In this document: piece after piece, positions 25,701 to 35,200 of the stretch
Layout: every line of letters begins with the position of its first letter
Numbering within the stretch: position 1 is the first letter of the stretch
NCBI RefSeq assembly: GCF_041260155.1
Contig: NC_091938.1
Span: 14,375,719 to 14,439,718, forward strand
From: Ptychodera flava
Taxonomy: Eukaryota > Hemichordata > Enteropneusta > Ptychoderidae
Reading direction: 5' to 3'
Length of the DNA stretch: 64,000 nt
Program-made: the position numbers and the translations under genes
The notes under the pieces: model-generated
Seen by the model: the letters and a program-made list of their open reading frames with translations, nothing else
Databases searched by the model: none
Told to the model about the DNA's origin: nothing

Positions 25701-27770
25701 AAATATTTAGACTTATTGGCAAATGATAATCCAATGCTTTATTTCCATCTTAGAAGAAAATTCGTTAAAAATGGAACGATTTTCATCATCGAATGGCGTA
25801 ATGATATATTTAAACTACTGTTATGCGGTTTATCAATTTTTTTTCTGCAAAATTTTCCAAAACCGGATTTCCTGTGCAAAACATGAAATTTCGACATTTT
25901 TACATCAAAATGTTGTCAAGTTGAAAATAGTTCCAGTTCACTTTCAGTCCAATGATGACCATGCGGCCCGCGACGTCATCGACGAGTTACCATTGAATCC
26001 TATGGAGCGCGCGACGTTCGATATACGAGGCATGTAATAATGAATCCTATGGAGCGCGCGACGTTCGATATACGAGGCATGTAAGGGAGCGTTCAGTTTT
26101 TACGGCCTGGGGGGGGCGGCAAAATCTTGTCGCCGGTGTTCAAAAAAATAAAGACCCCCCCTGCATCTTTTGTGAAAAAAAGATGACCCCCCTTTGTCAG
26201 ACGAAAAAAATTGATGACCCCCTCCTGAAAAATAATCAAAACCCATATGTCAAATTTACCCGCATGGTTTGGATTTGAACTCCGGTACGCGGCGGCACAC
26301 TTTATTCGTGTAGCAGAGATGCCAGTGCACAAACTTCTCAGCCACATCCATTGAAACGTCTGTTAATTAGGACGACTGTAAGGCAATTTTTAACTTCATT
26401 TCCATGGACAACTCATGTCCATGGACATTGTATAAAGTAAACCTTATTGGAGTGGTTCGCCAAAGGCAGCCCTCCGGTTAAGAGGGTCATGGGCCATTAC
26501 GTAAAGTCAACTTTATTCTAGTGGGCCACCAAAGATGGCACGCCAGTAAAGAGGGTCGATCATGGCTATTGCATAAAGTAGACTTTACTGGACAGGGCCG
26601 CTGAAGGCGCGCGGCCATTACCATTATTCAGTGCGTGATCCTAGGGATCCCTCAAAAATGTTTCTAATACAAGCAGCGGCTTCAATTGGGAATTTTACGG
26701 TAAGATTGCCGGGGGTATTACATAAAGTCAATTTATTGTAGTGGGCTGCCGCAGGCGGCCCGCCGGTAAAGAGGGTCAATCATGGCCATTACATGAAGTA
26801 AACCTAATTGGAGTGGGCCGCCAAAGGCGTCTGCCCGTTAAGAGGGTCATGGGTAATACATAATGTATATTTATTGTAGTGGGCCGCCGAAGGCGGCCCG
26901 CCGGTTAAGAGGGTCGATCATGGCCATGGCATAAAGTGAACTTTATTGTTGGTATTATGTTTTTGAAAATGTGGTGACCCCCCCTTTCCTCCCAGTGAAA
27001 AAGCGATGACCCCCCCCTTTGCGGATTCCAAAATTACTGGATTTTGCCGGCCCCCCCCCCCGCCGTAAAAACTGAACGGTCCCTAATATATGGAAATACA
27101 ATGACTTACGGACTCCTCATCGATGTTACGTAATCACGTACCTGGGATCGATGGCGCACTGCGTTATTTATGCACTGACTGATGTTATGCAAGGTATTAA
27201 AATGCTACCACTTCGACAGTTCGTTGTGGCACACGCAGAAAACACACTTTGAGTTAAAGTTCTGTAAACTGAGAACTATTAAAAATCGACCCGCGCCCGC
27301 ATAATTGCAACAACTGTACATTGATATCAGCTGATAACATGAGAAGCGAGGTCCGTTACAGGCTTTGATCAGTGTAAATATTATCCGTAAAATGTCAAGA
27401 ATTAGGCTGTACAGCGTGCTAGCCCTGCGTACGATGCTGTGTATTCCCGGCGTCATCGTACGCAGGGATATAACCTAAGCAGTGCCAAAGCTAAAATGCA
27501 CCGTATGCTATTAAACAGAATGCCATCCCTCGACCTGTACCGAAACGTTTCGATTACAAGGGTCGAAGGTCCCTCTATTGCCTCGGAGGCAACATCATAA
27601 AGAGAGTTCAAGTCCACCCACGGTCCTACCATCTCTTTAACACTTCATGGTCCATCGACTATTCATGCAAACAGGTGTCAACTGTTCTTATAACGGTCTG
27701 AAAAATCCACAAAGTAACTTACCTTGGTATACTTGATTTCGGGGGTTAGATGGGGTTTCGGTGCAGACAT
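4727..27770 (-). CDS. ALDH1/2-like: Aldehyde dehydrogenase, ALDH1/ALDH2 group, complete 14-exon gene
   Basis: NAD(P)-dependent oxidation of aldehydes to carboxylic acids. Fourteen exons join in frame to 1488 nt (495 residues plus stop), against about 500 for human ALDH1A1 and mature ALDH2. Every intron is GT-AG and all phases match. Exons (5' to 3'): 27723-27770, 22293-22397, 21122-21262, 18028-18107, 16410-16459, 15620-15681, 13505-13633, 11399-11512, 9854-9956, 9338-9522, 8715-8879, 7754-7911, 5405-5519, 4727-4759. Key residues: N164 (oxyanion), K187 (coenzyme), G240-x4-G245 (Rossmann loop), E263 (general base), C297 in a CCC triplet (nucleophile) and E394. The protein starts MSAPKP and lacks a mitochondrial presequence. 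An in-frame TAG lies 42 nt upstream of the ATG, which has A at -3. L119, CCC296-298 and F454 are the pocket residues typical of ALDH2 rather than retinal-oxidising ALDH1A. A cytosolic ALDH1/2 enzyme is the likely reading; an upstream exon supplying a presequence cannot be excluded. Confidence 0.95.
4937..5150. mobile_element. Family A MITE in ALDH intron 13, right end eroded
   Basis: Starts TTAACCCTTTGAGCGCC and carries the family core (inverted ccaaaatttt / aaaattttgg blocks) but lacks a clean right terminus. A one-ended fragment of the same family lies at about 5704-5753. Confidence 0.65.
5405..5519 (-). CDS. ALDH1/2-like: ALDH exon 13 (end of W447 to T485)
   Basis: Encodes [20 protein letters not shown] then [18 protein letters not shown], the oligomerisation and C-terminal substrate-pocket segment. 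F454 aligns with Phe459 of ALDH2. The acceptor is CTCTGCAG and the donor ACT|GTAAGT, phase 0. Confidence 0.97.
6119..6399. mobile_element. TWA-flanked G-rich inverted-repeat element (281 bp)
   Basis: Termini GGGATGGACCATT and AACGGTCCGTCCC are inverted repeats, flanked by TAA at 6116-6118 and 6400-6402. A 3-bp TWA duplication and GGG ends are typical of PIF/Harbinger-type elements. The interior is A-rich and G-rich, with no coding capacity. It lies in ALDH intron 12. Confidence 0.65.
7240..7428. mobile_element. Family A MITE fragment
   Basis: Right end GCGCTGAAAGGGTTAA and the shared core (cattggccac..atcaaaattttggcaaaaatctg) are present; the left end is lost. Confidence 0.6.
7754..7911 (-). 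CDS. ALDH1/2-like: ALDH exon 12 (residues 395-446 plus part of W447)
   Basis: Encodes [36 protein letters not shown] and GVRAGTV. The acceptor is TTTATAG, and the donor TG|GTAAGA splits the W447 codon. Confidence 0.97.
8408..8615. mobile_element. Family A MITE, complete copy
   Basis: TTAA at 8408-8411 and 8612-8615 flank inverted ends CCCTTTCAGTACTG and GGCACTCAAAGGG. It is 208 bp with no ORF, and ends just 99 bases from ALDH exon 11. Confidence 0.75.
8715..8879 (-). CDS. ALDH1/2-like: ALDH exon 11 (residues 340-394)
   Basis: Encodes [36 protein letters not shown] and [10 protein letters not shown]394, the last residue, together with IFGP in the next exon, forms the conserved coenzyme-contact motif. 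The donor is GAG|GTAGAA, phase 0. Confidence 0.97.
9338..9522 (-). CDS. ALDH1/2-like: ALDH exon 10 (M278 to Q339; nucleophile Cys297)
   Basis: Encodes [20 protein letters not shown], then [10 protein letters not shown] to [14 protein letters not shown] is the ALDH cysteine signature, and C297 forms the thiohemiacetal. The acceptor is CTTGCAG and the donor CAG|GTAATC. Confidence 0.97.
9854..9956 (-). CDS. ALDH1/2-like: ALDH exon 9 (residues 244-277; catalytic Glu263)
   Basis: Encodes [20 protein letters not shown] followed by [15 protein letters not shown]263 in LELGGKSP is the general base. The donor is A|GTGAGT, splitting the M278 codon. Reading on past this donor gives an open but spurious extension. 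Confidence 0.96.
10234..11204. mobile_element. TTAA-flanked inverted-repeat element (971 bp) in ALDH intron 8
   Basis: TTAA at both ends (10234-10237, 11201-11204), with inverted termini GGTGGTTGGAAAGGCTA and TAGCCTTTCCAACCACC. The interior is AT-rich without a recognisable ORF, so it is a nonautonomous element. Confidence 0.75.
11399..11512 (-). CDS. ALDH1/2-like: ALDH exon 8 (residues 206-243; Rossmann loop)
   Basis: Encodes [20 protein letters not shown] to VAFTGSTE. The GSTE starts the G-x4-G coenzyme loop that finishes in the next exon (VG). The acceptor is TTTCAG and the donor GAG|GTAATT, phase 0. Confidence 0.97.
11950..12275. mobile_element. Family B MITE, diverged copy
   Basis: Shares the family B core ('gactctcaaa ... 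gggggctcattttgaa ... ccattttgaatttcaaatat ... agtttgagcaaaagtt'). The termini are degraded. Confidence 0.6.
13137..13480. mobile_element. Family B MITE, near-complete copy
   Basis: Ends AAGGTACAATGCGCC and GGTGCATACTACCTT form inverted termini. A fragment of a second copy precedes it (about 12955-13060). It lies immediately beside ALDH exon 7. Confidence 0.7.
13505..13633 (-). CDS. ALDH1/2-like: ALDH exon 7 (residues 163-205; catalytic Asn164)
   Basis: Encodes [20 protein letters not shown] and [10 protein letters not shown] to LIVE. N164 holds the oxyanion intermediate and K187 with E190 contacts the coenzyme ribose. The acceptor is CTGCAG and the donor GAG|GTTAGT, phase 0. A family B MITE lies just inside the upstream intron-exon neighbourhood. 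Confidence 0.97.
15358..15485. repeat. Imperfect hairpin (about 128 bp)
   Basis: 'accaccccagcaatgggtat' and its near-complement ending 'gctgtggtgt' bracket inner arms containing 'gttttgaccag' and 'ctggtcaaaat'. It lies in ALDH intron 6 and is noncoding. Confidence 0.55.
15620..15681 (-). CDS. ALDH1/2-like: ALDH exon 6 (D142 to P162)
   Basis: Encodes [20 protein letters not shown] after completing D142. The [14 protein letters not shown] block is diagnostic for the family. The donor is CCT|GTGAGC, phase 0, so the next codon is the Trp before the catalytic Asn. Confidence 0.96.
15823..16115. mobile_element. Family B MITE
   Basis: Starts near AAAATGCGCCTCAGG and ends GGCGCTTACTACCTTAA, with the shared family core between. 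It lies in ALDH intron 5, 141 bases from exon 6. Confidence 0.65.
16410..16459 (-). CDS. ALDH1/2-like: ALDH exon 5 (rest of R125 to I141, start of D142)
   Basis: A 50-nt exon encoding [16 protein letters not shown]. It completes R125 at its start and leaves the first base of D142 at its end. The donor is [15 protein letters not shown] is nearly invariant in ALDH1/2 proteins. Confidence 0.95.
17661..17868. mobile_element. Family A MITE, complete copy
   Basis: Inverted ends CCCTTTGAGTGCTG and GGCATTCAAAGGG, with (T)TAA at each side. It is 208 bp, in ALDH intron 4, about 160 bases from exon 4. Confidence 0.72.
18028..18107 (-). CDS. ALDH1/2-like: ALDH exon 4 (residues 99-124 plus part of R125)
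   Basis: Encodes [11 protein letters not shown] through LSVKCL. L119 aligns with Met124 of ALDH2 and Gly124 of ALDH1A1, so this exon sets the width of the substrate channel. The donor AG|GTGAGT splits the R125 codon. The acceptor is TTCTCAG. Confidence 0.95.
18935..19346. mobile_element. Inverted-repeat element, ends 'ccgtaaaaaccctatcaatt'
   Basis: Left CCGTAAAAACCCTATCA and right TGATAGGGTTTTTATGG are inverted repeats about 410 bp apart. The interior repeats short 'aatttgaccac' strings. No coding capacity; the target duplication is unclear. Confidence 0.55.
20700..20922. mobile_element. Family A MITE, complete copy
   Basis: TTAA at 20700-20703 and 20919-20922 around CCCTTTGAGTGCTG and GGCACTCAAAGGG. 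It lies in ALDH intron 3, 200 bases from exon 3, and is one of the best-preserved copies. Confidence 0.78.
21122..21262 (-). CDS. ALDH1/2-like: ALDH exon 3 (residues 52-98)
   Basis: Encodes [14 protein letters not shown], then [10 protein letters not shown] and [17 protein letters not shown], all hallmark ALDH1/2 helices. It has acceptor TTGACAG and donor GCC|GTAAGT, phase 0 at both ends. Confidence 0.97.
21415..21899. mobile_element. TTAA-flanked inverted-repeat element, 'AGCCCCAATAGCTG' ends
   Basis: TTAA at 21415-21418 and 21896-21899, with termini AGCCCCAATAGCTGCGAAT and ATTCGCAGCTATTGTGGCT. The ends resemble those of the element at 58721-59133. It is 485 bp in ALDH intron 2 and has no credible ORF. 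Confidence 0.7.
22293..22397 (-). CDS. ALDH1/2-like: ALDH exon 2 (residues 17-51)
   Basis: Encodes [20 protein letters not shown] through VAEGDK, the N-terminal NAD-domain strand region shared by ALDH1A and ALDH2. It has acceptor TTGCCAG and donor AAA|GTAAGT, and both ends are phase 0. Confidence 0.96.
23080..24155. mobile_element. Pearl/HINE-like tandem-repeat element in ALDH intron 1
   Basis: Four to five diverged units of about 175 bp ('atcatagtatctttaatgta ... aggaaagttcattaaatatg'). They are followed by a CAGA/GACA tetranucleotide run (24083-24116) and a terminal palindrome (tagctcacatg..catgtgagcta, 24129-24156). Tandem core units plus a tetranucleotide run plus a terminal hairpin is the layout of pearl/CvA/HINE elements. 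The assignment is inferred from layout. Confidence 0.5.
24490..24790. mobile_element. Family B MITE, diverged copy
   Basis: Has the 'ggggctcatttggaa', 'ttttgaatttcagatatc' and 'gtttgagcaaaa' family blocks, ending ACTATCTTAAA. Confidence 0.55.
25107..25995. repeat. Direct duplication of a ~444-bp unit, each with a 110-bp hairpin
   Basis: Unit 1 starts at 25107 and unit 2 at 25551. Each opens with a hairpin (25107-25217 and 25551-25660) whose arms begin TATAGCCCAAACATGGGAC and end in its complement. Each then shares about 330 bp, ending 'gcggcccgcgacgtc .. gagttaccatt'. The units differ by scattered substitutions. Confidence 0.75.
25994..26084. repeat. Tandem duplication of a ~47-bp sequence
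   Basis: 'tgaatcctatggagcgcgcg' to 'acgaggcatgtaa' occurs at 25994-26037 and again at 26041-26084, essentially identical. The second copy ends exactly at the TAA beside the next mobile element. Confidence 0.8.
26085..27083. mobile_element. TWA-flanked G-rich inverted-repeat element (999 bp)
   Basis: Ends GGGAGCGTTCAGTTTTTACG and CGTAAAAACTGAACGGTCCC, flanked by TAA at 26082-26084 and 27084-27086. The interior has about six diverged ~85-bp units ('gtgggccgccgaaggcggcc .. gagggtcat') between 26420 and 26955. No transposase is present; the ends and TSD suggest a PIF/Harbinger-type nonautonomous element. Confidence 0.75.
27723..27770 (-). CDS. ALDH1/2-like: ALDH exon 1 (start codon; residues 1-16)
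   Basis: ATG at 27770-27768 opens [16 protein letters not shown], whose tail (IKYTK) is the usual ALDH1A residue string just before the conserved IFINNEW. The donor is AAG|GTAAGT and the phase is 0. In-frame TAG at 27810-27812 upstream, with no other ATG between, supports this start. The intron that follows is about 5.3 kb. Confidence 0.88.
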
Positions 27771-28010
27771 CTTTGGCCAAAATCCGGTGTCGGGGTCTGT
27801 ACTGCTTATCTAATGGCGATGTGGCACGTGAGTACGGGGCCGGGCTTGTCTTTCGACAGGGCAGGACAGGTTGTGCTATAGCTCTGCGTGGCAGTGCTAT
27901 GTGTTACCGGCGTTACACGGCGTTATGTGCTAGCGAATACGAGGCGCGGTCAAACTCCGATGCTTACATTTCTGACAAGCGTGACCAGCAGTTTAAACAA
28001 TTTTCATAAA
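27771..28010 (-). promoter_or_regulatory. 5' flank / probable 5' UTR and promoter of the ALDH gene
   Basis: GC- and CpG-richer than its surroundings, directly upstream of the ALDH start codon. It contains a copy of the dispersed hairpin repeat also found at 30922-31014 and near 58.1 kb (here 27879-27920). No convincing TATA box is visible. The promoter role is inferred from position. Confidence 0.4.
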
Positions 28011-28417
28011 TATTAAGAAAATCAGGTATCCAAAAAAATCAAATATATGCGAAGATATACATCTTTAAACACCGATGAAACATGGTCATATTTGACACCC
28101 GTACCCCTCCCCTCTCCCACCCCCGTTTCAGTTTGCATTGGTGTAGCCTGAACCAAAGGACAATGGCCACACTATTTACTTCGAGGGGAGCTAGCTATTG
28201 CTCTGCAGTACGACCCCGCTCACAGAGTACCATCGTCAATGAAATTGATACCGATTAGGCGTACATTGTTTTTTCCAATCACAAATCGATTATTACATAT
28301 ATTTAATATGTTGTTTATTGTCACATTAGTAACAATGTTTTCGCCTGTATACAGTAGAACTCCACTGTGTAACCCAGAACAATATGTTACGTAAGCGGCA
28401 GCGCAATCAAATAATTA
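28011..28417. other. Unassigned upstream sequence
   Basis: About 400 bases with no recognisable gene or repeat boundary, between the ALDH 5' flank and the next mobile element. Confidence 0.4.
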
Positions 28418-29721
<1,304 letters not shown>

Positions 29722-30037
29722 TTAGGCCCATAGGCCCTATACAATCTATTTTAAAAATGAAACGAAGAGATGGCGATATCGGCACCCCTGCTTGTTCTTT
29801 GCTGTTATTGATGGCTGCAGTCTTCTCAATACGTGCAGTGAGGACTATCAGCTCATTAGAACGGCAAAGAACAACCACAGGTGGAAACTTCTTCATATCT
29901 ACTTTGATTTAAATTAAGATGTTACGCAAGCTATGTTCAATCATAGACCCTCGAGAGTCTATGGTTCAATACCGTCGTCATTCTGTTATGTATAAAGTCT
30001 CCAACCACTGGTAAAGACCTGCAGACCACGTTATCAA

Positions 30038-30040
30038 CAT

Positions 30041-30083
<43 letters not shown>

Positions 30084-30085
30084 TT
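30038..30085. repeat. (TTTA)n microsatellite
   Basis: About 12 perfect tetranucleotide units. Confidence 0.95.
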
Positions 30086-30097
30086 ATTTTTATTTTT

Positions 30098-31500
30098 ATC
30101 AGGCAAAATTTGTCTTCGATTTGACAAGATTTGTTTTTATCCAACAAATATTTTTTATTCGACTCAGACAAAATTTGTTTCTTCATCAAACAAAATTTGT
30201 TTTCTATCCGACAAAAATAAATTTTTCATCCAACATAATTTGTTTTGGTCGTGTGCGCCCACTATTGTTATCACAGGCAGATAGACAGGAAAAGTTACTT
30301 TGACATTTCTATCTTTCGCAATGTTGACCAACCCATAAAATCTCTGAAAGTCCACCGATTAGCACAATTAGTTGTGTTGACTAATTAATTACAAGATGTG
30401 TATATGAGATATAAACGTCCTTGTAATTGGGTGTGAAATAAACAAGAGGCTAGGTTAAGTTATATAATCATTTATTTCATATACTCCGATCAGTCAGAGC
30501 ATGAAGAAAAGGGGAGGAACTGATAGAGAAAACATACAGTGAGAAAACTCAATCGTCAATGTGGTGTTATGTTATTACCATGACAAGCCACGTGCGCGGA
30601 CAAGGTGCTTGATGTGATATTGCTCAATTCAGTGGAAGAACTTTTACTTTGTTCTTGCTTTTCTTATAACATTTCCTCGATGACTTCTTGCACTTCGGAT
30701 AAAAGTATGAGATGCAGAGGCTGACATGAGCATCTAACGATGGCCTATTCATTGCAATTCAAAATGGTTTTAACTTGTCGTATGAGTCAATATGCCATAA
30801 GTCGAAGAAGCGATACATTCTCCGTCCACACCGACACTTGATACGTAGGTTAATAAAACTCTGAATCCAGAACTCCGAGAAAATGGTGTCCATGTTTCTC
30901 TATCAGTAACAATACCATTCTTAGCTCTGCATGGCAGGGCTGTGTGTTACGGAGTTATACGGCCTCCCACCACCGTATAACGCCGGTAACACACAGCCCT
31001 GCCATGCAGAGCTATACCATTCTGTATTCATTTTCGAAGTGTCCATCGATATCCAGTAAGTTGACAAGGTCTTGTTATTGGTCTTGTTCTATTATGAACA
31101 AGGCTACTTCAATTTCTTCTGGTTTGTTTTTGCGACGGAACAAACCTTGACGCTGTTTTCCAAGCAAATGCCTTAGACTTATTATAGACAGTAGAGGAGC
31201 AACAAAACAAGCTGAATTTCACGATATCGTCGATCTTCCTTGATAGAATTCGCCATGCAGGTGATAAGTTTTGCACATGGTCACCCGTTGGACAAAAGAG
31301 GTTCTATCAAAACGCACATTTTGTAGGATAGAAAGTAAAAATTCGACGCAAAAAGACATTTTGTATAGAAACACAAATTTTGTTGGCAAAACAAAAACCA
31401 AATTTTCATCGTACAAAAAACATTTAGTTGGACAAAAACAACATTTCGTTTGATAATTTTTTTTCGGGTATTAGCAAAATGTTTGTCGGATTAAAGATAT
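30098..31500. mobile_element. Small foldback-like element with short-tandem inverted arms
   Basis: Left arm 30098-30250 repeats 'gacaaaatttgttt' in units of about 20-25 bp. Right arm 31285-31500 repeats the complementary style ('acattttgt', 'acaaattttgt'). Between them lies the hairpin 30922-31014. The units are themselves partly palindromic, so the arm orientation is less certain than for the giant element. No ORF recognised. Confidence 0.45.
30922..31014. repeat. Near-perfect 93-bp hairpin
   Basis: TAGCTCTGCATGGCAGGGCT at 30922 is mirrored by AGCCCTGCCATGCAGAGCTA ending at 31014. The inner stem is 'gttatacgg'/'ccgtataac' and the loop is short. Related sequences occur at 27879-27920 and 58090-58200. 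Confidence 0.85.
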
Positions 31501-32223
31501 ACACACCGATGGTGGCGCTATTTAAAATGGTGTAGTATAAATATGGAGATGTTCTAGGAGGTGGGGTGGTCACTGTGTACATGTTACTAGACAAGAAAAT
31601 GAGAGGTAAAAATAGATGATCATTATACCTAGAAACCAGAGCAATTTTTTAAATATCAGCACCAAATGAACGTTTTTCCTGCGTGAATTCCATTAGATCA
31701 GACCAAGGGGAGGACGAAAATTTTCCTAAATTTTTGCTCATGCAATTTGCATAATTATACCATACAGAGCTACAACCTCTTTGCTTAAACTTACCATGGT
31801 ATATACGACATACAGAAGTGAATTTTTAAAAGGATCATTGGTAAATTGTATGCATCAGAGTGTTAGCAAGATACCTGTGGGCACTCACTATATCCTAGAT
31901 CCCCATTTTGGGCGGCATGCAGGAACATTTCAAATTTTGCTTGAAATTGTAACAATATATCAGCGACTTTCAGCTTGGCTGAGACTGGTAATTTCCACGA
32001 AAATATTCTTCTTCACAGAAGGGCTTTCTCAAATACTGGTACATTGTTTATCGATTGTGGTGTAAGGCCTGCTTTGAGCAAGTTTTCATAACGGCTGCCA
32101 GTCTTGGACGAGCTACAAGTCACCATGGTGATTTACACTCAGGCTGAGCTTAGAAGCTGAAAACTGTGTATCTAAACATGCTTTACAGTCCGAGTAAGAT
32201 CCGAGATGAAATTCTAATGACAG
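31501..32223. other. Unassigned sequence left of the giant element
   Basis: No gene or clear repeat recognised; one open frame at 31781-32065 has no recognised similarity. Confidence 0.4.
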
Positions 32224-32240
32224 TGTGCTACATGGAGTAT
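32224..32240. repeat. Left copy of 17-bp direct repeat flanking the giant element
   Basis: TGTGCTACATGGAGTAT directly precedes the left arm and recurs at 54204-54220 just outside the right arm. Candidate target-site duplication; 20-bp windows match with one mismatch. Confidence 0.85.
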
Positions 32241-35200
32241 GTGAAGTTGGTTCCTAGTTCCTAGTTCCTTATTCGACCCGATCTGAATAAGGAACTGCAA
32301 CGTGAAGTTGGTTCCTAGTTCCTAGTTCCTTATTCGGCCCATTCTGAATAAGGAACTGCAATGTGAAGTTGGTTCCTAGTTCCTAGTTCCTTATTCGATG
32401 GTTCCCAGTTCCTTATTCGGCCCATTCTGAATAAGGAACTGCAATGTGAAGTTGGTTCCTAGTTCCTAGTTCCTTATTCGATGGTTCCCAGTTCCTTATT
32501 CGGCCCATTCTGAGTAAGGAACTGCAATGTGAAGTTGGTTCCTAGTTCCTAGTTCCTTATTCGATGGTTCCCAGTTCCTTATTCGGCCCATTCTGAATAA
32601 GGAAATGCAATGTGAAGTTGGTTCCTAGTTCCTAGTTCCTTATTCGATGGTTCCCAGTTCCTTATTCGGCCCATTCTGAATAAGGAACTGCAATGTGAAG
32701 TTGGTTCCTAGTTCCTTATTCGATGGTTCCCAGTTCCTTATTCGGCCCATTCTGAATAAGGAAATGCAATGTGAAGTAGGTTCCTAGTTCCTAGTTCCTT
32801 ATTCAAAATTACATTTTTGACCAATTCTAATCGTATTAACGCCATTTGCACTAGTTCCTGATTCATTTCTTAGTTTCTAATTCAGTTCCGATTCAAATAA
32901 CATTTTTGTTCCAGTTTACCCCTTTTCAACCAAATTTACTGCAAATAGAAACCTAGTTCATAGTTCCTTATCGATGGTTCCCAGTTCCTTATTCGGACCA
33001 TTCTGAATAAGGAACTGCAATGTAAAGTTGGTTCCTAGTTCCTAGTTCCTTATTCAAAATTACATTTTTGACCAATTCTAATCGTATTTGCACTAGTTCA
33101 TGATTCATTTCTTAGTTTCTAATTCAGTTCCCGATTCAAAATAACATTTTTGTTCAGTTTACCCTTTTCAACCAAATTTTACTGCAAATAGAAACCTAGT
33201 TCCTAGTTCCTGATTCGATGGTTCCCAGTTCCTTATTCGGCCCATTCTGAAGAAGGAACTGCAATGTGAAGTGGTTCCTAGTTCCTAGTTCCTTATTCAA
33301 AATTACATATTTGATCAATTCTAATCGTATTAATGCCATTTGCACTAGTTCCTGATTCATTTCTTAGTTTCTATTTCAGTTTCCGATTCAAAATAACATT
33401 TTTGTCCCAGTTTACCCCTTTTCAACCAAATTTACTGCAAATAGAAACCTAGTTCCTAGTTCCTTATTCGATGGTTCCCAGTTCCTTATTCGGCCCATTC
33501 TGAATAAGGAACTGCAATGTGAAGTTGGTTCCTAGTTCCTAGTTCCTTATTCAAAATTACATATTTGATCAATTCTAATCGTATTAATGCCATTTGCACT
33601 AGTTCCTGATTCATTTCTTAGTTTCTATTTCAGTTTCCGATTCAAAATAACATTTTTGTCCCAGTTTACCCCTTTTCAACCAAATTTTACTGCAAATAGA
33701 AACCTAGTTCCTAGTTCCTTATTCGATGGTTCCCAGTTCCTTATTCGGCCCATTCTGAATAAGGAACTGAAATGTGAAGTTGGTTCCTAGTTCCTAGTTC
33801 CTTATTCAAAATTACATTTTTGACCAATTCTAATCGTATTTGCACTAGTTCCTGATTCATTTCTTAGTTTCTAATTCAGTTCCCGATTCAAAATAACATT
33901 TTTGTCCCAGTTTACCCCTTTTCAACCAAATTTTACTGCAAATAGAAACCTAGTTCCTAGTTCCTTATTCGATGGTTCCCAGTTCCTTATTCGGCCCATT
34001 CTGAATAAGGAACTGCAATGTGAAGTTGGTTCCTAGTTCCTAGTTCTTATTCAAAATTACATATTTGATCAATTCTAATCGTATTAACGCCATTTGCACT
34101 AGTTCCTGATTCATTTCTTAGTTTCTATTTCAGTTCCCGCTTCAAATAACATTTTTGTCCCAGTTTACCCCTTTTCAACCAAATTTTACGCAAATAGAAA
34201 CCTAGTTCCTAGTTCCTTATTCGATGGTTCCCAGTTCCTTATTCGGACCATTCTGAATAAGGAACTGCAATGTGAAGTTGGTTCCTAGTTCCTAGTTCCT
34301 TATTCAAAATTACATTTTTGACCAATTCTAATCGTATTTGCACTAGTTCCTGATTCCTTTCTTAGTTTCTAATTCAGTTCCCGATTCAAAATAACATTTT
34401 TGTCCCAGTTTACCCCTTTTCAACCAAATTTACTGCAAATAGAAACCTAGTTCCTAGTTCCTTATTCGATGGTTCCCAGTTCCTTATTCGGACCATTCTG
34501 AATAAGGAACTGCAATGTGAAGTTGGTTCCTAGTTCCTAGTTCCTTATTCAAAATTACATATTTGACCAATTCTAATCGTATTAACGCCATTTGCATTAG
34601 TTCCTAATTCATTTCTTAGTTTCTATTTCAGTTCCCGATTCAAAATAACATGTTTGTCCCAGTTTACCCCTTTTCAACCAAATTTTACTGCAAATAGAAA
34701 CCTAGTTCCTAGTTCCTTATTCGATGGTTCCCAGTTCCTTATTCGGCCCAGTCTGAATAAGGCAATGCAATGTGAAGTTGGTTCCTAGTTCCTAGTTCCT
34801 TATTCAAAATTACATATTTGACCAATTCTAATCGTATTAACGCCATTTACACTAGTTCCTGATTCATTTCTTAGTTTCTATTTCAGTTCCGATTGAAAAT
34901 AACATTTTTGTCCCAGTTTACCCCTTTTCAACCAAATTTACTGCAAATAGAAACCTAGTTCCTAGTTCCTTATTCGATGGTTCCCAGTTCCTTATTCGGC
35001 CCAATCTGAATAAGGAACTGCAATGTGAAGTTGGTTCCTAGTGCCTTATTCAAAATAACACATTGGACCAATTCTACATGTAATTGTATTTAGGCCATTT
35101 TCATTTCAGTTCCTATTCATTTCTTAGTTTCTAAATCAGTTCATGATTCAAAATAATACATTTGTCCCATTTTACCCGTTTGCAACCAAATTTCACTGCA

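Noticed and set aside
33587..33790. Open frame inside the left tandem array
   Set aside because: Consists of repeat units only; other units of the same array break the frame.
32241..35000. CRISPR-like array
   Set aside because: The repeats are long, variable, without unique spacers of constant size, and mirrored in a eukaryotic inverted repeat.
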